Origin: Deltaproteobacteria bacterium
GTDB lineage: Bacteria > Myxococcota_A > Polyangia > JACPQR01
NCBI GenBank assembly: GCA_016190375.1
Contig: JACPQR010000038.1
Location: 1-55,990, forward strand
Length of the DNA stretch: 55,990 nucleotides
Direction of reading: 5' to 3'
Position 1 is the first letter of the stretch; every line of letters starts with the position of its first letter. Under the pieces are notes generated by a model. The model was given only the letters and a program-made list of their open reading frames with translations, did no database searches and was not told where the DNA came from. The translations under genes were made by a program, and so were the position numbers. Shown in pieces: positions 1 through 9,052 of this stretch.

Positions 1-585
1 CCCCTGGGCCTGCACGGCTGCCTCGAGAACGAGTGCGTCGAGTGCAACGAGGACGCGGACTGCACTGACGGCGAGACGCAGCACGGCTGCGACCCGAGGA
101 CGAACACCTGCTCCCCGAACGACGCGGGTGAGGTGAGCCAGTGCCAGGCGTGCGTGAGCGATTTGGACTGCTCGGACGACGGCACGAGCGCCTGCGTGGT
201 GGTGAGCTTCGGCGACCCGGCGGTGGAGGTGGGGACGTACTGCGCTTACCCTTGCGCCGACCTACAAGGCTTCCCATCGGCGGACGAACTCTGTGCAGCG
301 CGGGTGGGCCGAGGCAACCGCTGCCTATCCGTTCAGAGGAGGGGCGACGAGTTGACAGAATATGACTTCTGCGCACCAGCCACGACCACCTGCGAGGGGT
401 ACCGGGCGCATGATGATCCGGGTTGCGAGGGTCTCCAGGGCACTTGCAGCCACGACGGCGACGGAGGCGATGGGGACGGTGCTTGTCTCGACGGGCGGTG
501 CAGCTACCCGTGCGCTGCTGATGGAGACTGTCCCGGTGGATATGGCTGCGGTGGCGATCTGGCCGGCTACTGCGACGTCACGTGA
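1..585 (+). CDS. Cys-rich secreted-type protein, 3' part only
   Basis: Frame 1 is open from the first base of the window to the TGA at 583-585, so this is the last 194 codons of a longer gene. The sequence is dense in Cys pairs spaced like those of the EGF-like or Dickkopf-like Cys-rich exported proteins common in Myxococcota (patterns such as CVECNEDADC and CSYPCAADGDCPGGYGC). There is no enzymatic motif and no membrane segment. The spacing predicts a disulfide-stabilised protein exposed in the periplasm or outside the cell. The first internal ATG is at 133, but the Cys pattern continues upstream of it, so that ATG is not a convincing start. The exact function cannot be told. Confidence 0.75.
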   Translation, partial: PLGLHGCLENECVECNEDADCTDGETQHGCDPRTNTCSPNDAGEVSQCQACVSDLDCSDDGTSACVVVSFGDPAVEVGTYCAYPCADLQGFPSADELCAARVGRGNRCLSVQRRGDELTEYDFCAPATTTCEGYRAHDDPGCEGLQGTCSHDGDGGDGDGACLDGRCSYPCAADGDCPGGYGCGGDLAGYCDVT

Positions 586-663
586 TGAGCCGAGCCTGCG
601 CCAAGCGCATGCTAGAGACCAGTGGCCGAGGTAGAATGGCAAGGGTATGGAGGTGGCCCTCGC

Positions 664-888
664 ATGAAGGTCAGCGATCTCGAGGCCGAAGCGCTCAAGC
701 TTGCTCCAGCCGAGCGGGCCGATCTCGCGGCGAAGCTCCTGGAGAGCCTGGAGACGTTGTCGGAGGAGGAGAACGAGCTCTCCTGGGCAGAGGAAGCCGC
801 GCGTCGCGATGCGGAGATCGACGCCGATGCGGACCACGCCCGGCCAGCCGACGAGGTGTTCCGGCACGCGAGGGACCGCCTCGGGTGA
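664..888 (+). CDS. Antitoxin of a RelE/ParE-type toxin-antitoxin pair (addiction-module component family)
   Basis: A 74-residue acidic protein beginning MKVSDLEAEALKLAPAERA, the pattern of the short putative addiction module component family (DUF-type unstable antitoxins). Members have an N-terminal helix pair (LxxxALxLxxxERAxLAxxLLESL) and an acidic C-terminal tail that binds the toxin. The start at 664 is chosen because GGAGGT lies 9 bases upstream and the family begins there. An earlier in-frame ATG at 622 would add 14 unlike residues. The stop overlaps the next start in GTGA, so the two are translationally coupled. The C-terminal EIDADADHARPADEVF stretch probably covers the toxin. By analogy, the toxin-antitoxin complex probably represses its own promoter. 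Confidence 0.8.
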   Translation: MKVSDLEAEALKLAPAERADLAAKLLESLETLSEEENELSWAEEAARRDAEIDADADHARPADEVFRHARDRLG

Positions 889-1181
889 AGCTGCCGATCG
901 TCTTCCACGACCTCGCCGAGCGCGAGCTGAGCGAGGCGGCCGAGTACTATGACTCGGCGCGTCCGGGACTCGGGCGGGCATTCATCTCCGCCGTCGAACG
1001 TGCGTCGGCCTCGTTAGAGGAGTGCCCTTTGGCCGGCCGGGAGATCTCCCTCGACGTTCGGTGGTGGCTCATCAAGCGCTTTCCATATGCGCTGGTCTAC
1101 CGCGTCCGAGAGACGCACGTCCGGATCCTGGCGGTCGCGAACACGAAGCGGCGGCCGCTCTACTGGTGTCGCCGACGATGA
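885..1181 (+). CDS. RelE/ParE superfamily toxin
   Basis: A 98-residue basic protein starting with GTG at 885, inside the GTGA that ends the antitoxin. It shows the ParE/RelE fold pattern: an N-terminal strand and helices (FHDLAERELSEAAEYYDSARPGLG), then RWWLIKRFPYALVYRV and a final strand ILAVANTKRRPLYW. That closing pattern is typical of the type II ParE/RelE toxin family. These toxins either poison DNA gyrase (ParE) or cleave mRNA on the ribosome (RelE), and sequence reading alone does not separate the two. The pair stands alone between a Cys-rich gene and asnS. It could serve plasmid-like maintenance, stress response or phage defence. Confidence 0.8.
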   Translation: MKLPIVFHDLAERELSEAAEYYDSARPGLGRAFISAVERASASLEECPLAGREISLDVRWWLIKRFPYALVYRVRETHVRILAVANTKRRPLYWCRRR

Positions 1182-1224
1182 CGTCGGGCCCTCGGCTCAT
1201 CGGCGCTGGGGTCGCCCGCTCGGA

Positions 1225-2625
<1,401 letters not shown>

Positions 2626-2778
2626 GTCCGCGCCGTAATAGCACGGCCCTGCTGCGTCGTCTCCGGCGACCGAGGCGAGCGCTTGGTCGTCCCGCGGAAG
2701 CTGAGGTGGCGGTGCTGGTGGGCGTGCTTGCGGCGGCAGCGCGCCGCCGGGGGCGTCGGCGCCACACAGACGACGAAA

Positions 2779-2905
2779 CGCGCGGTTGTGCCTGGAAGGC
2801 CTGTACAAACAGCTACTTGGAGACCGGCGCGCCGCGGTTCGTGCGTGTCCCCGCCTTCGTGTCCCCGCCTTCAGCGGTTCGTGCGTGTCCCCGCTTTCAG
2901 CGGGG
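2779..2905 (+). repeat. REP-like element with short hairpins at a gene 3' end
   Basis: The 18-mer CGCGCGGTTGTGCCTGGA at 2779-2796 recurs exactly at 39170-39187. It is followed by GTGCGTGTCCCC at 2841-2852, a shorter copy CGTGTCCCC at about 2858-2866, and GTGCGTGTCCCC again at 2881-2892. The last copy forms a perfect stem, CCCCGC (2889-2894) pairing with GCGGGG (2900-2905) around TTTCA. The stop codon of the minus-strand gene (2897-2899) lies in that loop. A second, weaker hairpin (CCGC-CTTCA-GCGG) sits just before it. This looks like a non-autonomous REP element that could also act as a terminator or 3' RNA stabiliser. Confidence 0.6.
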
Positions 2906-4363
2906 GCGATTGCCGGGGAAGTGGGCGCCGCGGGGACGGGCGCCGGGGAGGACGGTGAAGCTTCCGCAGGTCGAGGCGCGTCCGTCGACGCGCACGGTCA
3001 CGGCGCCGCCCGAGCCGGTGCCGGGCGGCACCTCGACCATCATCGATGTGTCGCTCATCCGCCGGATGGCCGCGCCGATGTTGCCGACCGTGACCGTGAC
3101 TCGACGCCGATCGGTCCCGAAGCCGGCGCCCCCGAGTGTGAAGTTCGAGCCCACGACTCCACGGGAAGGGCTCGGGGAGCCGCACGACGGACCGCTCTCG
3201 CGTCCGGGCCCGATCCGGCCGTCGATCCCCGGTGTCGTCGCGCCGGGCCGGGTGCGCCCGGGTCCGAGGCGTCCATCGATGCCCGGCGTGGTCGGCGTGG
3301 GCCGCAGACGTCCTTCGATGCCCGGAATCGTCGGCGTCGGGCGAAGCCGCCCTTCCATCCCCGGCGTGGTCGGCGTGGGGCGAAGCCGTCCCTCGACCCC
3401 TGGCGTGGTCGGCCCTGGCCGTACGCGCCCATCGACGCCGGGAGTCGTTGGGCTCGGCCTCAGGCGACCTTCGATGCCGGGAGTCGTCGGACCAGGCCGC
3501 ACCCGTCCGTCGATCCCGGGACTGACCGGGTCGGGCCTGGTCACTCCTGGGTTCGGATGAACGCGTCCGTCGATGCCCGGCGTGGTCACCTCGGGCCCGG
3601 GACCGCCCGGGTAGGGCTCCACGCGGCCGCCGCGACCCGGATCGACTGGCCTGACGACGATGGGACCCGGGCGCCCGGGATCGGGCGTTGGCACCGGTCG
3701 GACCACCACCGGGCCCGGTCCGGGCGGCACGGGCCTCCCGGGGTCCGGGGTGGGGATCGGCGTGACGACGACCGGCCCCGGCCCCCCAGGGGAGTAGGGG
3801 TTGGGCGTCGGATTCACCACCACGGGGCCAGGACCCCGACCGGGGCGACCCGGGTCGGGCATCGGAATCGGCGTGACGACGGGACCCGGGCCTGGCGGAA
3901 CCGGGCTGCCCGGATCGGGAGTCGGGGTCGCGCCGTATCCGCTGTAGCCCGGGTCACCGGGCGTCGGATTCCCGGGGCCGCGGCCGATCGGGCCGGAGGG
4001 CCGCGCCGAACCGGGCGGGCCCCAATAGCCGGGGTGATACCTGCGCGAGTCGGAGTCGTAGCGCGGCGGGATCCACGCCTGGTTCGGCCGCGGATCCTCC
4101 CAGCGGCCCTCGCGCCAAAGGTAGCCGTTCGGGCGATAGTCCCAGTAACCGCCCACCCACACGACGTGAGCGCGGGGTCGCGCCGGCCTGACCTCGACGC
4201 GCAGGGGAGGTGGCGGCTGGCTCACGCGTATCACGCGCGGCCGGTCGCACCGGTAGACGTACTCGACATGGCGCACGGGCTCCGCCGCCGTCACGATGCA
4301 ACCCGGCGCGCCCCCGATGGTCGCCAGGAGCAGCAACTGCGTGACATCACGTCCCTTCCTCAT
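2897..4363 (-). CDS. Exported Pro/Gly-rich protein with WxxGxW-type N-domain, 13-residue repeats and a C-terminal IPT/TIG-like domain
   Basis: A 488-residue product with a signal peptide ([22 protein letters not shown]), whose GGAPGC is a possible lipobox. Residues about 65-105 carry a Trp/Tyr motif ([20 protein letters not shown]) like the WxxGxW/YXWGxW surface-protein family. Next comes a long Pro/Gly linker with [12 protein letters not shown] repeats, then at least eight 13-residue repeats of the form [13 protein letters not shown]. The end (about residues 400-480) resembles an IPT/TIG immunoglobulin-like domain ([23 protein letters not shown] and [15 protein letters not shown]). GGAGG lies 7 bases before the ATG. 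It is probably a cell-surface structural protein; no catalytic residues are seen. Confidence 0.75.
   Translation of the reverse strand: MRKGRDVTQLLLLATIGGAPGCIVTAAEPVRHVEYVYRCDRPRVIRVSQPPPPLRVEVRPARPRAHVVWVGGYWDYRPNGYLWREGRWEDPRPNQAWIPPRYDSDSRRYHPGYWGPPGSARPSGPIGRGPGNPTPGDPGYSGYGATPTPDPGSPVPPGPGPVVTPIPMPDPGRPGRGPGPVVVNPTPNPYSPGGPGPVVVTPIPTPDPGRPVPPGPGPVVVRPVPTPDPGRPGPIVVRPVDPGRGGRVEPYPGGPGPEVTTPGIDGRVHPNPGVTRPDPVSPGIDGRVRPGPTTPGIEGRLRPSPTTPGVDGRVRPGPTTPGVEGRLRPTPTTPGMEGRLRPTPTIPGIEGRLRPTPTTPGIDGRLGPGRTRPGATTPGIDGRIGPGRESGPSCGSPSPSRGVVGSNFTLGGAGFGTDRRRVTVTVGNIGAAIRRMSDTSMMVEVPPGTGSGGAVTVRVDGRASTCGSFTVLPGARPRGAHFPGNRPR
3205..3590 (-). repeat. 39-bp coding tandem repeats ([13 protein letters not shown] units)
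   Basis: Within the surface-protein gene, 39-base units encode 13-residue repeats with a PG(I/V/M)(D/E)GR(V/L)(R)P core. Variation is mostly I/V/M, D/E and S/T/G swaps, which suggests expansion by slippage or unequal recombination with selection for the core. The two outermost copies have longer spacers ([15 protein letters not shown] and [12 protein letters not shown]). Confidence 0.8.
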
Positions 4364-4465
4364 TTGGTCCTCCGGTACACGCGTGCCCGTGCTGATGAGG
4401 TTGATACGGCGCTGAGCCCTTGCTGATTCATTTCGCCGGGACCGTTCGCCCCGCTTGATCGCGCC

Positions 4466-5890
4466 TCACGGGGACGCCTCGGCGAAGCCGACCCCCTGCT
4501 CGACTCCATCGCGGACCGTGGCGCCCACGAAGTAGAGGAGAAACGAGCCATCGATTGGCAGCACCCAGGGGTCGGATTCTGCCTCGTACGCGCCCAGCTC
4601 CGCAACCCGCGCGAACGTCGGGTTGAAGGGCGAGGGCGTGAAGGCGACCTCGCCGTCTCTCGACTCCAGATAGCCAATCGAGTCGTTGAGGGGCGGTCTG
4701 GCGGTCTCCTCTCCGAGTATCGTCGCCGAGCCCTCGGCGCCACGCGCCGCGACCCAGAGACGCAGCCTCGGGTCTCCGAGCGGTGTGCGATCCGCGACGA
4801 GGGCCGGAGATCGAGGGCGCTCGACCGATCTCCACAAGAGTGGATCCTCGAGGTCCTCCGCCGTGACGGCCGGGCCCGAGCCCGGGCGCGCGAAGACACC
4901 GGCGTCCTCTACCGCGATCCCTATTCCGCCCATGGCCTCGTAGGCCATCACGAGGCGCCCGCCGACCTCGCAGATGGCGGGTGCGTCGACCGTTCCTCCC
5001 TCCCACGCTTGCTCGGGCTCGAGGACGACCGAGGCGTCGCCGAAGCTCGTGCCCTCGGCCGGAGCGGCGAGGATCGCGGATCGATCGGGCGCTGCGTAGT
5101 AGAGGACGAGCAGGCCGTCCACGGCGAACGGAGCCGGCGCTCGCGCTTCGGCGAGGACAGGCTCCACCTCGAGCTCGAAGCGATCGCGGTTCGCGCCCCT
5201 GGCGCGAAGGATCGACCGCTCTTCGCGGTCCTCGACGTACAGGACGAGCCCGTCCCCGTCCGCGAGCACGGCCGGCTCGCGCAGCTCGCGCCGGATCCGC
5301 TGGGAGTCGCAGCGCTCGTCCGAGGTGCAGTCGGCCTCGTTCGTGCAGGCGTTCGCGAGGCACACGCTGCGAAGCCTGGAGCAGCTCTCGCCGCGCTGGC
5401 AGTCGCCGCTTTCCGTGCAGCGAGCCGCGCAGACCCCGCGGTCGCATGAGTGCTCCTCCGCGCAGTCCTCGTCCGCCGCGCAGGAGACGCCGCAGCGACT
5501 CGAGCTGACGACGCAGGTCTCGCCGGCGCGGCAATCCGTCGCCTTGTCGCAGTAGGGGACGACGCATCGCCCGCACAGGCAGCGCTCCCGGCTTGCGCAA
5601 GCCGAGTCGCTCTCGCACGCAGGGCCCGCGGAGGAGTCGGAAGGAACACAGAAACCGGACGCCTCGGGGCCAGTCGCCACCAGGAGGCCGCCCGCCTGGC
5701 ACATCTGCACCGGCCCGAGGTCACGGTAAGGGCCGATTCCGTCCGGCGGAGGTGGCGGATTGTCACGTGCGCCCGGCATGAGCCCGCATCCGGCGAGCGC
5801 GGCGAGCGCGGCTGCGGTCGCGAACCGACTCGAGACGCGTCGATCGATGGCGGTGCCGCGGTTCGGACGCTCGCCGGAGTAGTTGAACAG
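4466..5890 (-). CDS. Cys-rich lipoprotein with five-bladed-propeller-like C-terminal half; start codon unclear
   Basis: The N terminus has a clear lipobox signal (RFATAAALAALAGC), then about 130 residues rich in paired Cys (CESDSACASRERCLCGRC, CADEDC-type repeats). The C-terminal 270 residues contain repeated short blocks (EPAVLADGDGLVLYVED, PFAVDGLLVLYYAA, RSPALVADRTPLGDP, DPWVLPIDGSFLLYFVG) like the beta-propeller pattern of glycoside-hydrolase-43-like exported proteins. No ATG, GTG or TTG lies in frame at a sensible distance upstream of the lipobox. The coordinates use an in-frame CTG at 5890. Near-cognate ATC (5848) or GTC (5836) are alternatives, as is a sequencing error. It sits 125 bases downstream of the porin gene stop at 6016 and may share its transcript. 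Confidence 0.65.
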   Translation of the reverse strand: MFNYSGERPNRGTAIDRRVSSRFATAAALAALAGCGLMPGARDNPPPPPDGIGPYRDLGPVQMCQAGGLLVATGPEASGFCVPSDSSAGPACESDSACASRERCLCGRCVVPYCDKATDCRAGETCVVSSSRCGVSCAADEDCAEEHSCDRGVCAARCTESGDCQRGESCSRLRSVCLANACTNEADCTSDERCDSQRIRRELREPAVLADGDGLVLYVEDREERSILRARGANRDRFELEVEPVLAEARAPAPFAVDGLLVLYYAAPDRSAILAAPAEGTSFGDASVVLEPEQAWEGGTVDAPAICEVGGRLVMAYEAMGGIGIAVEDAGVFARPGSGPAVTAEDLEDPLLWRSVERPRSPALVADRTPLGDPRLRLWVAARGAEGSATILGEETARPPLNDSIGYLESRDGEVAFTPSPFNPTFARVAELGAYEAESDPWVLPIDGSFLLYFVGATVRDGVEQGVGFAEASP

Positions 5891-6015
5891 GAAGACGGGA
5901 AGACACGAAGGCCCTGATCGGTCTGGGCCCCTTCCATCCTTCGTGCCCTCCTGTTCAAACTCCGGATCGGCGACGGCTCGGAGGGCGGCGGCGGCAAGTC
6001 TCCGGCACGGGGAGG

Positions 6016-7311
6016 TCAAAACTCCACCCCCGTCATGACGCTCGCCGACAGCACCTCTCCGTCCGTCGTGAAGTCGCCGCCCGGGCCCGCGGGCTCGACC
6101 TTCCTGGTCGCGCGCGGCACCAGGTGGTGCCACGCGAGGCCCGCGTCGAGCGTCCACGCACCAGGAGCCGCCGCCCCTCCGGCGCTCAGCCCCGCGATGC
6201 GAAGACCGGAGCCGACACCGAAGACGTGCCGATCGCCGTCGGCGAAGCTCGTGACGCCCGTCTGGTCGGGGACGGGAGAGGGCTCGAAGCGGTAGCCTGC
6301 CCGGAGCTCCACGGTAGCCCGGCTGGCGACGGGGAGCGACTTCTGGACGCCGAGGCGCGGCGAGAACGTGTCGTGCCAGCCCGGCGTCGGGAAGAGCGCC
6401 TGGATGAGCGAGGGAGTGATCCCGATCTCGACGAGGAGCGCGACGTCCGATGCGACCTGGCCGAGACGAGACCAGTTCGACCACACGACCTCGGTCGTGG
6501 CGGTCCAGCCCGCGAGCGGGCCGATCGAGATGCCGCCCGCGACCTGCTCGGGCGTGTACAGGTCGATCCCCCGGACGGAGATGAGCGTGTCGCCGCCGAT
6601 CGGCGTGCCGGGTACGTCGACCTGCGCGAGCACGTCGAGCCGGAGGTCGAGCGAGAGCTGGCCCGAGTACCTGGCACCAATCCGAACATCGTCGCGCGGG
6701 GTGAACAGGACTGCGAGGACGGGTGCGGCGCGGGTCGGAAGCTCGACGTCGAGGGCGCTCTCGGCGATCACCTGACCGGACTTGATGCCGACGCGGAAGG
6801 CGATCCCGTTTCCGGCACCGTCGGCCAGCATCGTCAGACCGCCGCCGACCGCGAGCATCCGGCCGAGACGAAGGGCCAGGGTGGGGTTGAAGGCGACGCG
6901 ATGAGGGCGGTTGTCCCAGAGGACGAACCGCGGCTGCGAGGCCGGCTGGAGAGCGATCCGCGCGAACCACTGGTCCGGGATGTACGCGGCCGTCGAGAAC
7001 GCGAGCCGGACGAACGGGAACGGGATGGGCACGCATGCTCCGCCGCTCGTTCCGTGAGCGTCGGGCAGCCCCTGGTCGCGGCCGTTGCGACGCAGGGCGA
7101 TGGCCGAGTACGAGTAACCGAGCGCGAGCTGAAGGCGCTCGCTCCGCGCGCAGGCGGCCGGGTTGGAGAACGCCGAGGACGGCACGTCGCCGCTCGCGAC
7201 GCCCGCGTTCCCGAGCGCCGGAAGGCGAGCGCCGAAGCCGAGAAGGTCGATCGGATCTGCGCCTGCCGGGGCGGCCAGGCCGAGGACGAGGATGGCGATC
7301 CCGATCCTCAC
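6016..7311 (-). CDS. FadL/OmpP1-like outer-membrane transport protein (second of a pair)
   Basis: A 431-residue product with an N-terminal signal peptide (VRIGIAILVLGLAAPAGADP), then the FadL-like opening: LLGFGARLPALGNAGVASGD followed by SAFSNPAA. The NPA motif marks the FadL/TodX/PorV hatch. Alternating amphipathic strands continue to a C-terminal aromatic residue (SVMTGVEF), as expected for BamA-inserted beta-barrels. The start is the GTG at 7311, which overlaps the upstream gene stop as GTGA. The two porin-like proteins are therefore translationally coupled and may act together in uptake or export of a hydrophobic compound. The substrate is unknown. Earlier in-frame codons run antisense-like through the neighbouring gene and were not used. 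Confidence 0.8.
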   Translation of the reverse strand: MRIGIAILVLGLAAPAGADPIDLLGFGARLPALGNAGVASGDVPSSAFSNPAACARSERLQLALGYSYSAIALRRNGRDQGLPDAHGTSGGACVPIPFPFVRLAFSTAAYIPDQWFARIALQPASQPRFVLWDNRPHRVAFNPTLALRLGRMLAVGGGLTMLADGAGNGIAFRVGIKSGQVIAESALDVELPTRAAPVLAVLFTPRDDVRIGARYSGQLSLDLRLDVLAQVDVPGTPIGGDTLISVRGIDLYTPEQVAGGISIGPLAGWTATTEVVWSNWSRLGQVASDVALLVEIGITPSLIQALFPTPGWHDTFSPRLGVQKSLPVASRATVELRAGYRFEPSPVPDQTGVTSFADGDRHVFGVGSGLRIAGLSAGGAAAPGAWTLDAGLAWHHLVPRATRKVEPAGPGGDFTTDGEVLSASVMTGVEF

Positions 7312-8624
7312 CTGCGCACCGTCATGACGAAGCCGAACGTCAGGATCTCGCCCGACGACTCGATCCGCGGATAGCCCGGGTTGGAGATCTGGATCCCCGG
7401 CTCGCTCGGCAGCTCGTCGCCGAGCAAGGACGGGTCCTCGCGCGCGGCGGCGAGCGGCGAGATGACCTTCTCGTAGGTCCTGGGTATCAGATGGATCCAG
7501 GAGAGGTGAGTGTCCAGCCGGACCTCGTGTCCGCCGAGATCGCCGAGCACGATGCCGGCGCCCAGCGCGCTGGTCACCTTGTCCGAGTCCAGGAGGTTCT
7601 GGCGTCCGGACTGCGGCAGGACGGCGGTCGGCGCGAAGGCGAGCCCGGCTCGCAGCTTGAGGGCGTTGCGGCCCGCCAGAGCGATCGTTCGCGCGCCGCC
7701 GAGCCGCAAGGCGAACGTGTCGCGAAACGGCGACGGCAGCGGCGCCGGGACGAGCGAGCCCACCGCCGGGAGGACGCTCTCGACGCGCACGTACGGCTCG
7801 TCGTAGTCGCTCCAGCGCTCGTAGGTGAACTCCAGCGCCGCGCGCCAGACCTCGTCTTCGTACGCGGTCGCGACGGAGACCTCGTGCGGCGTGTAAAGAC
7901 CGTGGGCCTCGACGTCGATGTCGATCTGGTTGCCGGCGACGAAGTTTCGCGTGTCGATGGCGTACGGGACGAAGAACTCCTGGCGGTAGACCAGCGCGCC
8001 GGACACGCGCGGATGCGGTTGCAGGCGCATCCCGGCGATGATGCTCGCCCGAGCGTAGATCTCCTCGTAGACGGTGGTCTCGACGGCGCGGGTCGGCCCC
8101 TCCGAAGCGCTCGCCGGTCCGTCGAGCCCGGCGAGCAGGTTGACCGTGGCGCCGATCGAGAGCCAGGGCCACAGCCTGAGCGCGGCCGCGGGCATGACGA
8201 CCAGGCGCTGCGTCCTGTTCTCGAAGAGCGGGTAGTAGAGGTCGTCGGGGTACCGCGTGACGACGCGTACGAGCGTATCGGGGTGGACCCAGAGCCCCAT
8301 CCCGATCCGGAGGCGGCCGGCGGGGATGAAGGGCACGGGCTCCGCGAAGCCGACGATCATCCCGCCCGGCTCGGCGATCGAGCGCGTGCTGCCGCGGGCG
8401 TGCAGCCACGACTCCATGCGCAGGTAGCCGATGCTGAAGGTGCCCGCGCCGCCGAACGCCAGGCCCGCGGGGTTGTGATAGGTCGCGTCGAACTCCACGG
8501 CGGTCGCGGCGACCGCGCCGGCCTGGGCGATCGCTTCGGAGCTCTGCCCGAGGACGTCGGGCTCGCTCGCGAAGGCCGGCCTCGCGAGCGCGAGGAGGAG
8601 CGCTGCGAGTGGCCGGACCTTCAT
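7308..8624 (-). CDS. FadL/OmpP1-like outer-membrane transport protein (first of a pair)
   Basis: A 438-residue product with signal peptide MKVRPLAALLLALARPAFAS and a FadL-type N terminus (QAGAVAATAVEFDATYHNPAGLAFGG), including the NPAGL hatch motif. The rest is typical long-chain-substrate outer-membrane barrel sequence (GMGLWVHPDTLVR, LRLWPWLSIGATVNLLAG, ALEFTYERWSDYDEP). The start at 8624 is chosen for the signal peptide. It ends in GTGA overlapping the next porin-like gene, and a small gene lies 10 bases upstream, so the order is 87-residue protein, porin 1, porin 2. FadL relatives move hydrophobic molecules across the outer membrane; which molecule is moved here cannot be inferred. Confidence 0.85.
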   Translation of the reverse strand: MKVRPLAALLLALARPAFASEPDVLGQSSEAIAQAGAVAATAVEFDATYHNPAGLAFGGAGTFSIGYLRMESWLHARGSTRSIAEPGGMIVGFAEPVPFIPAGRLRIGMGLWVHPDTLVRVVTRYPDDLYYPLFENRTQRLVVMPAAALRLWPWLSIGATVNLLAGLDGPASASEGPTRAVETTVYEEIYARASIIAGMRLQPHPRVSGALVYRQEFFVPYAIDTRNFVAGNQIDIDVEAHGLYTPHEVSVATAYEDEVWRAALEFTYERWSDYDEPYVRVESVLPAVGSLVPAPLPSPFRDTFALRLGGARTIALAGRNALKLRAGLAFAPTAVLPQSGRQNLLDSDKVTSALGAGIVLGDLGGHEVRLDTHLSWIHLIPRTYEKVISPLAAAREDPSLLGDELPSEPGIQISNPGYPRIESSGEILTFGFVMTVRR

Positions 8625-8634
8625 GCGGACGCGA

Positions 8635-8898
8635 CTACCGGCCGGACGACAAGCGGCGCTCCCAGACGCGCCGGACGATCTCGTCGCATCGAGCGACGAT
8701 CGCGGGTCTACCGTGCAGCTCGAAGTCCCAGAGGAGGTTGCCGCGGACGCGCATCTGTGTCTCGGCCAGGCCGTAGCCCAGCCGCAACAGCAGGCTCGCA
8801 CGCTCGGCGATCTCGCGCTCCTGGGCAGCGAGGGCGGCGGCCGCTTCGCGGGCCGCGCGACCCTCGGGGACGTACGGCTCCATCCAGTCGAAGGCCAT
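8635..8898 (-). CDS. Small hypothetical protein, first gene of the FadL-like operon
   Basis: An 87-residue soluble protein beginning MAFDWMEPYVPEGRAAREAA, mostly alpha-helical and Ala/Glu/Arg-rich, with a Trp-rich C-terminal half (GNLLWDFELHGRPAIVARCDEIVRRVWERRL). It has no signal peptide and no known motif that I recognise. Its stop is 10 bases before the first porin-like start, and codon use matches the neighbours, which favours a real cytoplasmic protein. The region 8899-9052 upstream is the shared divergent promoter space with the FG-GAP lipoprotein gene. Confidence 0.6.
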   Translation of the reverse strand: MAFDWMEPYVPEGRAAREAAAALAAQEREIAERASLLLRLGYGLAETQMRVRGNLLWDFELHGRPAIVARCDEIVRRVWERRLSSGR

Positions 8899-9052
8899 GG
8901 CAGATCGCGAGATACCAAGCCGGACAGCACGCGGTCAATAGTTCTCCTAGAAAGCGGACTTTCGACCCCCTTCCCTGAGCGATTGGCCCCGAAAACACGA
9001 GGGAAACGGGCGACGCCTCCGGCGCGGGAGTTGCCTTCAGGCTCGATCCGGA
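8899..9052. promoter_or_regulatory. Divergent intergenic region, probable promoters
   Basis: This 154-base gap separates the minus-strand 87-residue/porin operon from the plus-strand FG-GAP lipoprotein gene. It contains the least GC-rich stretch nearby (GGTCAATAGTTCTCCTAGAAAG around 8934-8955). No clear -35/-10 pair or operator could be assigned. Confidence 0.35.
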
